The notes under the pieces: model-generated
The model's database searches: none
What the model saw: only the letters and a program-made list of their open reading frames with translations
Told to the model about the DNA's origin: nothing
Part shown: one piece after another, positions 36,848-48,060 of the stretch
Layout: every line of letters starts with the position of its first letter
Position numbering within the stretch: position 1 is the first letter of the stretch
Translations under genes and position numbers: made by a program
DNA from: Pagrus major
Lineage: Eukaryota > Chordata > Actinopteri > Spariformes > Sparidae
Direction of reading: 5' to 3'
DNA: 64,000 nt
Assembly (NCBI RefSeq): GCF_040436345.1
Contig: NC_133233.1
Coordinates: forward strand, 12,004,735 to 12,068,734

Positions 36848-39800
36848 ATGCAGTGTGGAATAGGACACCTGCCAGGTGGCTGCCAGAGGACGATGGGCCT
36901 GCACTGCGTCTTGATCCTGTGCTTGTTCTCAGGCTGGACGGTGGGCTACAAGCAGGGGGACAACGTGACTCTCTATGTCAACAAAGTGGGCCCTTATCAT
37001 AACCCCCAGGAGACGTATCACTACTACACCCTGCCTGTTTGCAGGCCGGAGAAGGTCAGTCTTTGTTCTGTTTCGCTGTGTGTTAATGGGCTGCTGTATT
37101 TCACAGAGGGAACTGGAGATCATTTGTCATGCTAATGTAAGGATAACACATAAGTCTCAACATTTCTTGTAAAAATTGCCTTTATCTGAAAGGTAATATA
37201 CCCTCATCAGGCCATAATTTTATAATGTTTTCATAAAAGATCATTTTTAGAAAAGGTCAAATGAAGTGGCTCTAAGATGGCATTTTATCCCGTGTCCATG
37301 TATTACCATGTGAGCAGGTCGTAGCATTTAGAGAGGTTTTATTTAGGACTTTATTGAAGAGGACTTGGCTGGATTGTCACAGAATCTAAGAACACATTTT
37401 AATGAATTCAGAATTAGAGAGGGACATAAAACATTGTGAAAAATGGCTGATATTTGGCAATAAAAATGTCCATGTTTTGCTGATGTGAGATTACACCTGC
37501 CAGCATAAGCTAAGTTTTGTCCCTTTGTTTAAGCTTTAATTCCTGACTCATGGCTATAAAGAAAAGCCATTATTGGAAATGTGATTATGTTGGTGGCAGC
37601 GAGACCTACATTTACTGCAGCAGTAGCTTTATAGGATATGGTACCTTTAAACACCAAGCATGCAGTGATGGAGTGTGATTATAGCCAGCTGTGTTTGCCT
37701 GCTACTACTACCTCATTGCTGTGTGTGCTGCTTGTTTTTATCTCACACTGATACTGATATTGTAACACTTCTCCTTCAGGTGCATCACAAGTCCTTGAGT
37801 CTGGGAGAAGTGTTGGACGGTGACAGGATGGCTGAGTCGTTGTATCACATCCGCTTCAGAGAGAACGTGGAGAAAAAAACTCTCTGCCAGCTCACGCTTT
37901 CAGAGAAACAGGTATATATTGACAGAAGAACAGGATGGAGAGAACGTATGTCTTTGTGTACTCCCACACATCGTGGGCCGGGTTTCAATACTCAGGGCTC
38001 AAAGGTGATTTCAACTCTTTGCTTAATTTTTTCAATTGAATCCTGCAAGTGATAAATACTATTGCTTAACATTTCTTCAAGTAAATGGCTATCTTCTCTA
38101 TGCCAGTCTATTGTAATTTCAAATAAATAGTTCGGTTGATACAATTAAAATGCAAATTTTCCCTCCTGCTCAAAAACATAATAAAACTGAAACTTGTATT
38201 TGAATATTTAAAGTTCCTAAAGTGTGCTGACAGCCTTCCTGACTTTAAAGCTATGTTTCACAGTCTGATGACAAAAACTGATTTTTGTGTTCTTTCCTCA
38301 ACTGGTTCAATTTAATAAACTTAAAATATCACAAGCTGTTGTCCTTAAAGGTGCAGTATGTGAGAATTGGCCACCTGTCGAAGCAAAGTCACTTCAAACA
38401 AATAGGGGTCAGCATATCACCACAGTAACAGCTAACTGCTGCTAACTGTAGCTGCCGTTAGCTAGTTAGCTCAGTCAGCCGTGCAGCTAGTGGTCCAGAC
38501 TGGGAGATCACGGTGGTATTACGAGACAGGACAGGCTGAGGCTAGCTGGTTAGCATATTAACTTCAGTAGATATCTCTGCAATACAACACATTTATGTCA
38601 GAAATGTTATTTATTCACTGTCTGTTGATAACTCGATTGAGTTTATTCATGTTTAAAACCATAATTCTTTTATATTGCACCTTTAAAACACATGGGATGC
38701 AATTGTGGACATATTTTGTGTGTCAGGTGGACGAGCTTCGTGAAGCCATCGAGGAGCTGTTCTACTTTGAATTTGTCCTGGATGACATACCAATCTGGGG
38801 GTTTGTGGGATACATAGAGGAGAGCGGCTTCCTGCCCCACAGCCACAAGGTAAACCTGTTGTGCTTTGAGGGTTTGTGGGATACACGGAGCAGATTGGAT
38901 TGTGTGAGGGAGACAGAGATATATAGAAACAGAGAAAGACTGTAAGTTTGTTAAAGATTTTATCTTTATGCAAAGTTCCTGTTTTAGCGGAACCACACTG
39001 TCATTCTTCTTCTTTTTGACTTCCTCCTCCTCTCTTTCTTTTTTGTTCCGTCTTTGTGTCTCTCCTTGCCGCCCTCTCTGACCTCCAACAGGTGGGTTTG
39101 TGGACTCACCTAGACTTCAACATCGAGTACAACGGTGACTCTGTGATTTTCGCCAATGTCTCGGTTAAAGACGTCAAACCCGTTCCCCTGGAGGAAGGGG
39201 CGGGTGCAGCGGTGGGCGGAGTCGGGGTGGGTGGGGGCAGCCTGACAGTCACTCACACCTACAGCGTACGCTGGTTCGAGTCCACTCTGACTCACGCCAG
39301 GAGAGCCGAGCGCCTCAGAGACTACTCGTTCTTCCCGAAAACACTGGAGATCCACTGGCTGTCCATCATCAACTCACTGGTGCTGGTGGTGCTGCTGTTG
39401 GGCTTCGTCATCATCATCCTCATGCGGGTGCTTAAAAATGACTTTGCAAGGTTGGTCAGCGAAGGAGCTCAAGTGTTTGTTTCTGGGCCAGTGAATTGGA
39501 AACTTGAACTTTCATATTAAAGTTTCAGTCTTTAATATGAAAGGCTGATAAAGACTTCAGGGCTACGTCAGTACAACCGTTGGCATATATAAAGATGGAC
39601 AACATTTCAGCCCCCCAAAAGTGAAGCCAAAACATCTCGATTGCCCCCCTAGTGGCAGGTCATAAATCCCACCCCCCTCATGCTAGCATGGGCCAAACTT
39701 AAAACACGTTCACGTCAACATTTTTTTTTTACCAAAGATGGTTTCAGCCATTTTAGGTCTTTCTTATCACGCTGATGTCTGTTCAAGTGCTCATTTAAAC

Positions 39801-42800
39801 CAAGTTTGGTTTTAATCAGATATTTGTTGCTATAAAAAGGGGGTGAGGCATCATGATTGACAGACAATCCTGGCTCGCCATTGACCGGGCTGGTGTATGG
39901 GCTGGAACTCGATACCGTGGCTCCACAACCCAATTACTTCAGTGCAGACTCTCTTTCCAAATTACATCACCAGCGCAGTGTGGCAGCACTCATATCCAGG
40001 ATATTTTGGCTTCATTTTTGTACAGTGGGAGAAAGTGGAGATGCGTCATCCATCTTTATATATGTAAATCATACCCACCAGCATCCTTCTGGGTAATAAA
40101 TAAGTCTTAGGGATAAAAACAAAGGAATGTAGTAAATAGAACTTTTATTTGTTTGACAATGCAATGAGAGATTAGCCAGCCAACAGAGAATAAATCTACA
40201 GAAAACCTGCCAATTGTTGTTGGCATTTGTGACAACAGAAGTGCCAGTCATTTGCTGCATCCAGCTTCTGTAATGTTAGGATTTACTGCTTTTCTCAGTT
40301 TTATATCATTTTAATTTTGATTGATTTAATTTGACATTTTTCACCATGTTTAGACAATTTATAGACTAATCAATCAATTGCTTAGTTGCAAAGATAGTTC
40401 ATTTATTGATCAAAGGTAGAAAAAATTGTAGTTGTAGGCCTAATTGTGTCTATTTATACTAGCTGCATTCAGGTCATAAATACTAAAATTTTGCCTAACT
40501 TCCATTTAAAAGGTCTTAACTAATTTGCCTTTAAACGTAAACAATTTTCTATATTCTTTGTTGTACATAATGGTGTAAATTATACATGCGTCTTAGTGAA
40601 GATACAGGCTAGTTAAGATTGTGTATACTTGCAGGCATGAAGGCAGGCAGTCTGTCTCTCACATCTATGTTCTTGTGTACAGTTTGTTTTCTAAAACAGT
40701 TTAAGGTTCTATAAGGTTACATCCAGTAACTTGTTTAGTCTTCTAATCAGATGTTTTCTTGTGGCAAATTACAACAACTTCCCTCTCAACTTAAGCTTTC
40801 TGCTCTTCCGCTACATGATAACATCCTGAGTGAAAGCAATTTTCCCTCGCCTTCAGGTACAATGTGGAAGAGGAGGGCGGCTGTGACGATCTGGACCAGG
40901 GAGACAACGGCTGGAAGATCATACACACTGACGTCTTCAGGTTTCCCCCTTACAAAAGCTTGCTGTGTGCCGTGCTAGGAGTGGGGGCTCAGTTCCTTAC
41001 CCTCGCCACAGGTGAGTGTTCATCTCAAATTCATCTGAACACAGCAACACACGACTGATCGTGGTCCAATACAGTGCACAAAAGCACAGGGGACTATACT
41101 GTACTTTTCTATTAATCTGTTTGAAAATAGAGCAGACTTGCTTTCTGAGCAGCACTGACCCGTAGCAGCTGTCTTTGTACTGAAAATCGGAGTGACACAA
41201 CAATTAGAGTTCTCAGAGAGAACAATTAGCTCAGATGTAGGAGTTTACTCATTACTCTAATGTCTATTCTTCATGGTAGCAATCATCCTCATGGCTTTGC
41301 TGGGAATGTTCAACGTGCACCGCCACGGTGCCATCAACTCTGCAGCCATCGTCCTGTACGCTCTGACCAGCTGCGTGTCAGGCTACGTCTCCTGCAGCTT
41401 CTACACACAGATTAACGGCCAGCGCTGGGTGTGGAACATCATCCTCACCTCGTCACTCTTCTCCGGTAGGTCCGACAAGAAGGGTCTGGGATCACTTCAC
41501 ATGTTTGTTCTAAGAGCAGGGAAAAGAGCATTCATGGTGCACTCATATACATGTTGAAGTCCTCGTGTATTCAAGCATGGTGGTACTTACAACATTTCGT
41601 GTAGCATTATCTCTGCTCTCTGTTGGGAAAAATCTATAAAGTCTCACTGAGTTTATTAGTGTCCTTGCAAATCCATGTTCAAACAATTTTCTTTTTTCAT
41701 TCCATGGCTCTATATAGTATACTCTATTTCATAGCTATTTATTGACTGAGATTCAACTTCAGAACAAGAATGTTTGTATGTACATGTAAAAAATGTAAAA
41801 CTAATGATATGACTATGATGATGACTAATAATGATCATTTTGGTACTTTGTCGATATGAAATTTAATTGGACATTTCCTCAAGAATAAATATCGTCAATA
41901 AGGCTGCCTAGAATGATCACTTCTGTTGACTGTACCATTGTTTGTACTGACCTTTGCTTTAAGCTTTTACTTTAACATTTAGACAAGAAAGTGGCAGGTT
42001 TTCACTCAGCCCTCATGGATGATTGTTTTTTATAGTGCCATTTTTTAACAATAGAGCTGGATATGTAGGGGCACCTCTTGTGTATTACTGCAGCTTCCAT
42101 TACTGTCATTTACGAGGTAACAATGCCAGTCTGTTCAGTTAATGATTTATTCATGTATCTATAATGTATTCCCAGTTTTCACACTTGCAGCAGTACTTTG
42201 TTAGGTTCAGGAAGTTGTGTAAAACAAAATATGCCTTCTGGCACATAAAACTTCCTGGACTTCTTAAGTAATTAAGCAGCCTTATCTCATTATATTTTCA
42301 TCATTAAAAACATTCATATAAAAGGTCCATTTTTAGCAGTACTCTGAGGCAGAATTTCTCAATGAATTATCAGGAATGACTCAAAGACAATGGCTGTCCT
42401 TTATTCACAGCTCCTCTGTTCCTCACATGGAGCGTAGTGAACTCAATCCACTGGTGGAGCGGCTCCACCCAGGCTCTGCCGGCCACCACCGTGCTCCTCC
42501 TGCTGGGTGCCTGGGTGCTGGTGGGATTCCCTCTCACCGTCATCGGTGGCATTGTGGGAAAGAACCGAGCCGGTAGCTTCCAGGCGCCCTGCCGCACTCG
42601 TAACATTGCCCGGCAGATCCCCACACAGCCGTGGTACAAACACACAGCTGTGCACATGGCCATCGGTGGCTTCCTGCCATTCAGGTGAGCTGAATGTAGC
42701 TGTGACAGAGGAGGATACAGGGCTACAGTTTTACGTTTCACTGTGAAATTATAATTTTTGGTAGAGTGGGTATCCCAGCACAAGATTTTACTTTTATGTC

Positions 42801-43253
42801 AAGTAGGGTTGCTACAACAATCACTCATGTCTCCTCTTTCTTTCAATTTGCTCCCTCAGTGCTATCTCAGTGGAGCTCTACTACATCTTTGCCACCGTGT
42901 GGGGCAGAGAGCACTACACCCTCTACGGCATCCTGCTGTGCGTCTTCGCCATCCTCCTCTCAGTGGGCGCCTGCATCTCTGTGGCCCTCACCTACTTCCT
43001 GCTGTCTGGCGAGGACTACAGGTGGTGGTGGCGGAGCGTGCTCAGCACGGGCTCCACGGGCCTCTTCATCTTCGTTTACTCTGTTTTCTACTACCGGAAC
43101 CGGTCCTCTATGAGCGGCCTGGTGCAAAGCACGGAGTTCTTCGGCTACTCTCTGCTCACGGCGATGGTGTTCACGCTGATGCTGGGCAGCGTGTCATTCT
43201 GGGCCTCCCTGGCGTTTATTCGCTACATCTACCGGAGCCTGAAGATGGACTAG
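36848..43253 (+). CDS. tm9sf1: Transmembrane 9 superfamily member 1 (nonaspanin)
   Basis: Nine-pass membrane protein of endosome/Golgi; nonaspanins help sort membrane proteins, and mammalian TM9SF1 has been linked to autophagy. Exons: 36848-37054, 37780-37911, 38727-38849, 39092-39450, 40857-41011, 41280-41465, 42411-42684, 42860-43253, giving 609 aa (human about 606). Visible: an N-terminal signal region, the ectodomain hallmark [27 protein letters not shown], the first membrane span after [50 protein letters not shown], and the C-terminal KMD, the KxD retrieval signal known in this family. The ectodomain has a glycine-rich loop ([14 protein letters not shown]) that I do not recall in mammals. 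Two starts are possible: ATG 36848, or ATG 36893, which has the better context (A at -3, G at +4) and gives a cleaner signal peptide. Confidence 0.98.
38345..38686 (+). mobile_element. TTAA-ended MITE, copy 3
   Basis: Begins TTAAAGGTGCAGTATGTGAG and ends TTATATTGCACCTTTAA, with TTAA at both edges and inverted termini. It is 342 bases, nearly the same length as the copy at 21156-21501 and similar throughout. It lies in tm9sf1 intron 2, some 40 bases before the acceptor of the third coding exon. Confidence 0.75.
39583..40065. mobile_element. Short non-autonomous DNA element with 17-base inverted termini
   Basis: The left end GCATATATAAAGATGGA is mirrored by TCCATCTTTATATATGT at the right. The 480-base interior has no transposase frame. 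It lies in tm9sf1 intron 4. Confidence 0.7.
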
Positions 43254-44020
43254 ACCTGGAATATGCATACACTCACACACAACATTAAACACACATTTCC
43301 TCATAGCACACATGGACAGTCGTCATTCTCCTCTCTTGCTTTCAGACATATACAACACACACAAACACACACACCTCCCATAGGGTCAATGGGAGGAGCA
43401 ACAGGGGCCTTTACGTTGATTTGACAGGAGCTCATTATTGAACTATCATTTTTGGAAAAAGGGATAACGACTGAATGGATGGACAGATGGACGGGGATCA
43501 TCTATTTAAGGATTAAATGGGATAATTCAGTACAAAGGGATGATTGCGTCCCATCAGGACTAAATGGGTAAAATATATGATGATGTATGAATGAATGGAT
43601 TTAATCATTGTATGTTGGAGTGTGGCAGCATTTGCTCTGGTTCCTACTTCGCTGTTTCTGAAGGCTTGGCAGGATCTACTCATCCTCTATTCCCTACATC
43701 ACACTGGTTACCCACTGAGATAGCAGACTCCGTAGTTTTGATTGATTATGCAGCAGTGCAAGTGTTAATACTTGCAATTATACGCCCCCCACACATACAA
43801 ATGTGGCAGCCGATTCAAATATAGTAGACTTATTATGTTTTGCAGTGGCCCTGTCAAGCTCCACACGGCCCTGCAGTGGATAAGAGGAAGGATGCCTGGT
43901 AGATTGAAGAGCTGGTAAATGTTGGTGATGGGAGCAATATTGTCATTGTATTCTATGGTCACCATTGACTCTGATTTTGGTTCTGATGTAAATAGTCTTT
44001 TCAATAAAATGCTTTTTGAA
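43254..44020 (+). other. tm9sf1: 3' UTR of tm9sf1 with polyadenylation signal
   Basis: Non-coding sequence after the stop. A canonical AATAAA at 44003-44008 is the first good signal downstream, giving a 3' UTR of about 770 bases. Confidence 0.6.
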
Positions 44021-45161
44021 TACAATATCGCCAGCAAACAACACTGGGCTAATTTTTCTCAGGATTTTATACATATTCCTTTGAATCTTTAATATGGGTC
44101 TGTCTGCTTAACAACTTCCTTTATTACCACTATTATTATTGAAAGCATAGCCTAAAACTTTACATATGTTGATTGACATGTTAATATTAATGATGTAATA
44201 ATACAAACTCAAAAACATTTATTTTTCCCATAACTGAATAAACAAGCTGTTCTCAGAGGAAAATAAGGTCCACAGAACAGTTTGAAGCTAGAAAGGTGGC
44301 AGGGTCCGCCACATATAAACAGTGAAATTGTGTTGTCCTTTAAGGTCAGTTTGTTTATCCAGTTATGAAAATGGAGTTTGTTTATTTAGGCATAATTAAA
44401 CAAAAACCGCCAATGTAGATCTTCCTCTGCTGATTAAAATGTCTTCCCACTGATGTGTGTGCCGTCACAACCTTAACTTGCATTGCTGGGTGGCTTTGCA
44501 GGAAACAAATCTAACAGGAGGGCAACATCAAACTACTGGTGAGCAGACTTTAACAGAACTTATCTAATGTCACATCAATGACAAGGATTGTAACCGTACG
44601 TGATGTATAGCTGAAGGTTTACAAAATGTTACGTGTAAGAATTATAAATTTTAGCAGCATTGCCTTAGGCACACGTTCACACAATTGTTCTATAAATGCG
44701 TCATCTTAAGTTTGGGAGAAAAGCAATATGTATGCATGTGTAGGTTGTCAAGATGTTACAATATGCTCACAGTAGAACACAAAGTGAAACAAAGACAATA
44801 TTTCAAGTCAAGTGAACCTGTATTTATAGAAAAAAATGCATTGAAGTGTGCACATGATATGTATCAGCACTTTGTCGTAAAACTGTTTCCAAAAAACTAT
44901 GCGAGAATGCATCCAACTTGGACACATCTAGTATCGTCAAGCGCAAGAACACACCAACATACATTAAATAGTTGCGTATAAAAATAGAACTTCGTGATAA
45001 AAAAGGTAAACTGCTTTTGAACAGAAGTATGAACAAGGCATATGTACACCCGACCTGACAAAAAGCACCCCAGTTAATTACAAAGCCACAGTCAGGAAAC
45101 TCAAAGAAAAGAATATTAACATGGCTGTGGGGAAACATTTACAGAAAAGCTCAATCATCAA
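44021..45161. other. Convergent spacer between tm9sf1 and nanog
   Basis: AT-rich sequence with no coding exon that I can support. The part next to 45161 is presumably the nanog 3' UTR. Confidence 0.5.
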
Positions 45162-47267
45162 CTACTGGCTGATGTTATGTACTATGGCAGAGCTGCGGCT
45201 GCTAACAGGCTCTCCATCTTTGCCTTCAAAGCTCGTGTCTTGCCCGGTGTTGTTTGCAGAGGCAACACTGGCTGAGGTGAAAGCACTGGGGTTGTATTCA
45301 TAATGGCTGACGCCGGGGGGCATGGACCAGCCAGCCGCCTGGGGCCTGGTGGGCACTGCAGTCTGTGGAGGGCCTGATGACCAGGAGGAGTAGCCAGCAG
45401 ATCCAGCAGTAGAGCCCATAGCTGCAAGATAGAAGGCCAGGTTCTGTGGAGCCGTCTTCTTGAAGGCTGCCTCCATCATGTGCTGGTTGTAATGCTCCTT
45501 GAGCTGCGATTCTCCCTCATACTGAAAGTCAGACAAACGGTTGTTCAAATTAGTATTCAATTTTGAAAACATTTATGTACTCTCCACACAGTATTTTTTT
45601 TGTGTGTTTCGTCTCGCCTTTAAGGCCGTAACCAGACTATGGTTAGGCCTCCAGAATGGACGTTTTGATCTTTGTCCAAGCCTCCGTTTCTCTGGCATCA
45701 CTTACCAGGAAACTTGGGCAGGACAGTGGCCTGATCAGTATTAATATAAATTTGCACATGTATACAACCCTAAAGAATAAATTGTGTTATGTGGGAGCTA
45801 CTTACAGGTGGGATATGTTGGGGAATATTGGTAAAGATGGTTCCACGAACTGGGCTGCTTTTGTTGGTGGTGTAGCGCTCAGACACCCAGCTGGTGTCCT
45901 TCTGGTGCCTCCTTAGCTTCATCCTGCGGTTCTGAAACCAGGTCTTAACCTTCACAGGGAGAGACACACAACTGATCAGAGAGTGTCCTAGAATTAATTT
46001 GCTGTACATGGCAGAATAAACCCCTCACCTGTTTGTAGGTCAGCCCTGTCATTTCTGCCAGGTTCTTCATTTCTGCTGGGGGGAGGTACCTCTGCACACT
46101 GAAGCGCTGGACGAGAACATTCATCTGGCCCTCTGAGAAGGCTGCCCGGACCTTTGCTTTAGGGTTATTTACAGCGGTAGTGCTTGGCTTCTTTGGGGGA
46201 GTTAAGGGTACATGTAGAGAGGCAGTGTGGTTGGTGCTCTGGTCCCCCGTGATCGCAAAGGTCCTCGGCTCCTCCATGAGTGAGCTGGAAATCTCCTCCA
46301 TGGTGTCGGGGCTCCTGCTGTTGACCTCGTCGTCAAGCTCTTTCTTCACCCATGTAGTCGGGTCTGCCTGGGGGAGACTTCCTTCTCTGCTGCTGCCAGA
46401 ACTCCATGAATCTATGAGGAGGAGCAAATAGTTGAAGGCAAATCTTGACCAGAGACAAAATAACTTGTCAAAGAATGTGAGTTTGTCATTTTAGTTAGCA
46501 CTAGACTATGATCTTTAAAGTACATCTGAATTTTCAATGTGACAAAACTCCATCAAAACATCTCTGTAAATAGCTTGTATGTATGTGTGCATGCATGTTA
46601 TTTTCTCCGAGATTCTCATATTCTGTCGCGAGATGTCGCCATTTCGCTTCTTTCCCAGGAGCGTTCAGTAATTTCAGTGGCGGGATATTTTAAAAACCTT
46701 TTAAAACAAAGATGGAACCGAGTTGGACTTCACGACCAACTCTGGAGGAACAAATCACCGCTTTGAGCAACCAACTGGGAGATGTAAGCATTTGCACAAG
46801 TTATCATTCAATGTTACACATGCGGAGTGGACTGCCAATGTTAGCTAGCTAGGTCAAGACTACGTACCTGGTGAGATGTGCGCCTCCGAGTCGCTGGTTG
46901 AGTCGCTCCCGGCCCGCCTGGCCTCGTGTGCTCTCGCGTCGTAGGCAGCCCGGTGTGGCCCGGCCATGAGCAGTCGGCCTGCCTGGGTGTCACCGAGGTA
47001 AACCAACCCTGAGCCCTGGTAGTGACAATGGCCGTTCACAGCGTGCTGCTCCGGACTGCCGGGCGGGGACTCTTCCCGAGTCCTGGCGGTGGTGGCGGTG
47101 TAGTAGGCCTGCGTCACACCGGCGTTGTTGTTGCTCAGGTCCGTGACCCCGGCCTCGCCCCAGCTGCCGTGATTCTGCTCGGGCGCGGGTGGGTACATGA
47201 GGCCGTAAGCGTAGGCATGGTAAGAGGGGTTGTAGTTGTAGCTTATTTGAGACTTCCAGTCCGCCAT
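45162..47267 (-). CDS. nanog: Nanog homeodomain transcription factor
   Basis: Embryonic nuclear factor; in zebrafish and medaka maternal Nanog drives zygotic genome activation and extra-embryonic yolk layer formation. Exons 5'->3': 47267-46868, 46411-46029, 45949-45806, 45521-45162, giving 428 aa. The N-terminus is tyrosine-rich (YNYNPSYHAYAYGLMYPP) and followed by a Ser/Glu-rich linker. The homeodomain spans about residues 218-277: KAKVRAAFSEGQ, then FSVQRYLPPAEMKNLAEM, GLTYKQ|VKTWFQNRRMK. The intron falls between positions 44 and 45 of the homeodomain, as in many NK/ANTP-type genes. YKQVKTWFQN is shared with mammalian Nanog; position 50 (Gln) and 51 (Asn) are intact. The C-terminus is Ser/Ala/Gly-rich with an aromatic YSSWSSG patch. 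The ATG has G at -3 and G at +4. Confidence 0.95.
46712..46783 (+). other. Candidate plus-strand first exon inside nanog intron 1
   Basis: An ATG at 46712 opens a frame reading MEPSWTSRPTLEEQITAL and SNQLGD, ending exactly at the donor GTAAGC (46784). The sequence upstream carries GGCGGGATATTTT, which is promoter-like. The peptide looks like the start of an acidic coiled coil. I do not recognise it, and no downstream plus-strand exon could be matched before ipo4, so it may be chance. Confidence 0.3.
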
Positions 47268-47546
47268 TTCTCTGGCAGGTTTAAAAGTTTAAAAACGCTA
47301 AAAAAAAATGTTTTTTAAAAATTACAACAAGAAAAAGTATTGGTGGTGAAACTGCTTAAAATCCAGAAGCACGACTCCGCAGACCCGAAGACGCACTTTA
47401 TTTTAAAAACTAGGACGGATTATAAGTCCTGTGCTAATGTGCACAACCTATCAGGAAGACTAAATAAAAGCAGTGTCCGACCTGCCCAGGTACAACGAGC
47501 GGAGCCAATTAACGTTCAAAACTCGCGCACAGCTTCTCACAGGCTC

Positions 47547-47609
47547 TTTATAAAGACGTGGGCAGGGCCGGAGGTGGGAGTCTGGGAGGCAGCAGGGCCT
47601 CTTCATTGG
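47547..47609 (-). promoter_or_regulatory. nanog: TATA and CCAAT boxes upstream of nanog
   Basis: The minus strand has TATAAA at 47552-47547 and CCAAT at 47609-47605, about 55 bases further upstream, the classic core-promoter spacing. They lie about 280 bases before the nanog ATG, which would leave a 5' UTR of roughly 250 bases. Confidence 0.55.
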
Positions 47610-47744
47610 CCAAACCTGGTTGATGCTTTGGTTTTAAAAATCAATTTTCAGGTTTGGAGCCAAAAAAGAAAGAAGGGTTAGTATACTTCTTCATCATCAA
47701 GCTCAGCCTGTATAAGATGTAAAAGTATACGTACAAACATTCTC

Positions 47745-48060
47745 AACTACTGTGCTTCAGTTAAATTTTAAAGTCCTTGTACTTTACTTGAGTATTTCTG
47801 TTTTCTGCTACTTTATACTTCCACAGGCAAATATTCTACTTTTTACTCCACTACATTCATTCAATAACTTAAGTTAGTAGTTAAGAAAAAATGAATGAAT
47901 ATTAGATCATATCATCATCCATGCTGATTATCACATGACCCATAGTATACATATATATGTACATACATGTAAATATATGTACAATATACTTTTATTCAGT
48001 ACTTTTGATATTAAGTACATTACATATCAAATACTTTAAGACTTTTACTTAAGTACTATT
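47745..48060. repeat. TACTTGAGTA-type interspersed repeat fragments
   Basis: Includes GTACTTTACTTGAGTATTTC, CTACTTTTTACTCCACTACA and later ACTTTTACTTAAGTACT. This is the same family as 8013-8791, in degraded form. It lies in the nanog upstream region. Confidence 0.6.

Noticed and set aside
42370-42783. Minus-strand 137-codon open frame opposite tm9sf1
   Set aside because: It is the shadow of a GC-rich tm9sf1 exon; the plus strand encodes a clear nonaspanin segment.
46539-46766. Plus-strand 75-codon frame across nanog intron 1
   Set aside because: It is a different frame from the candidate exon at 46712, has no splice sites and no recognisable composition.
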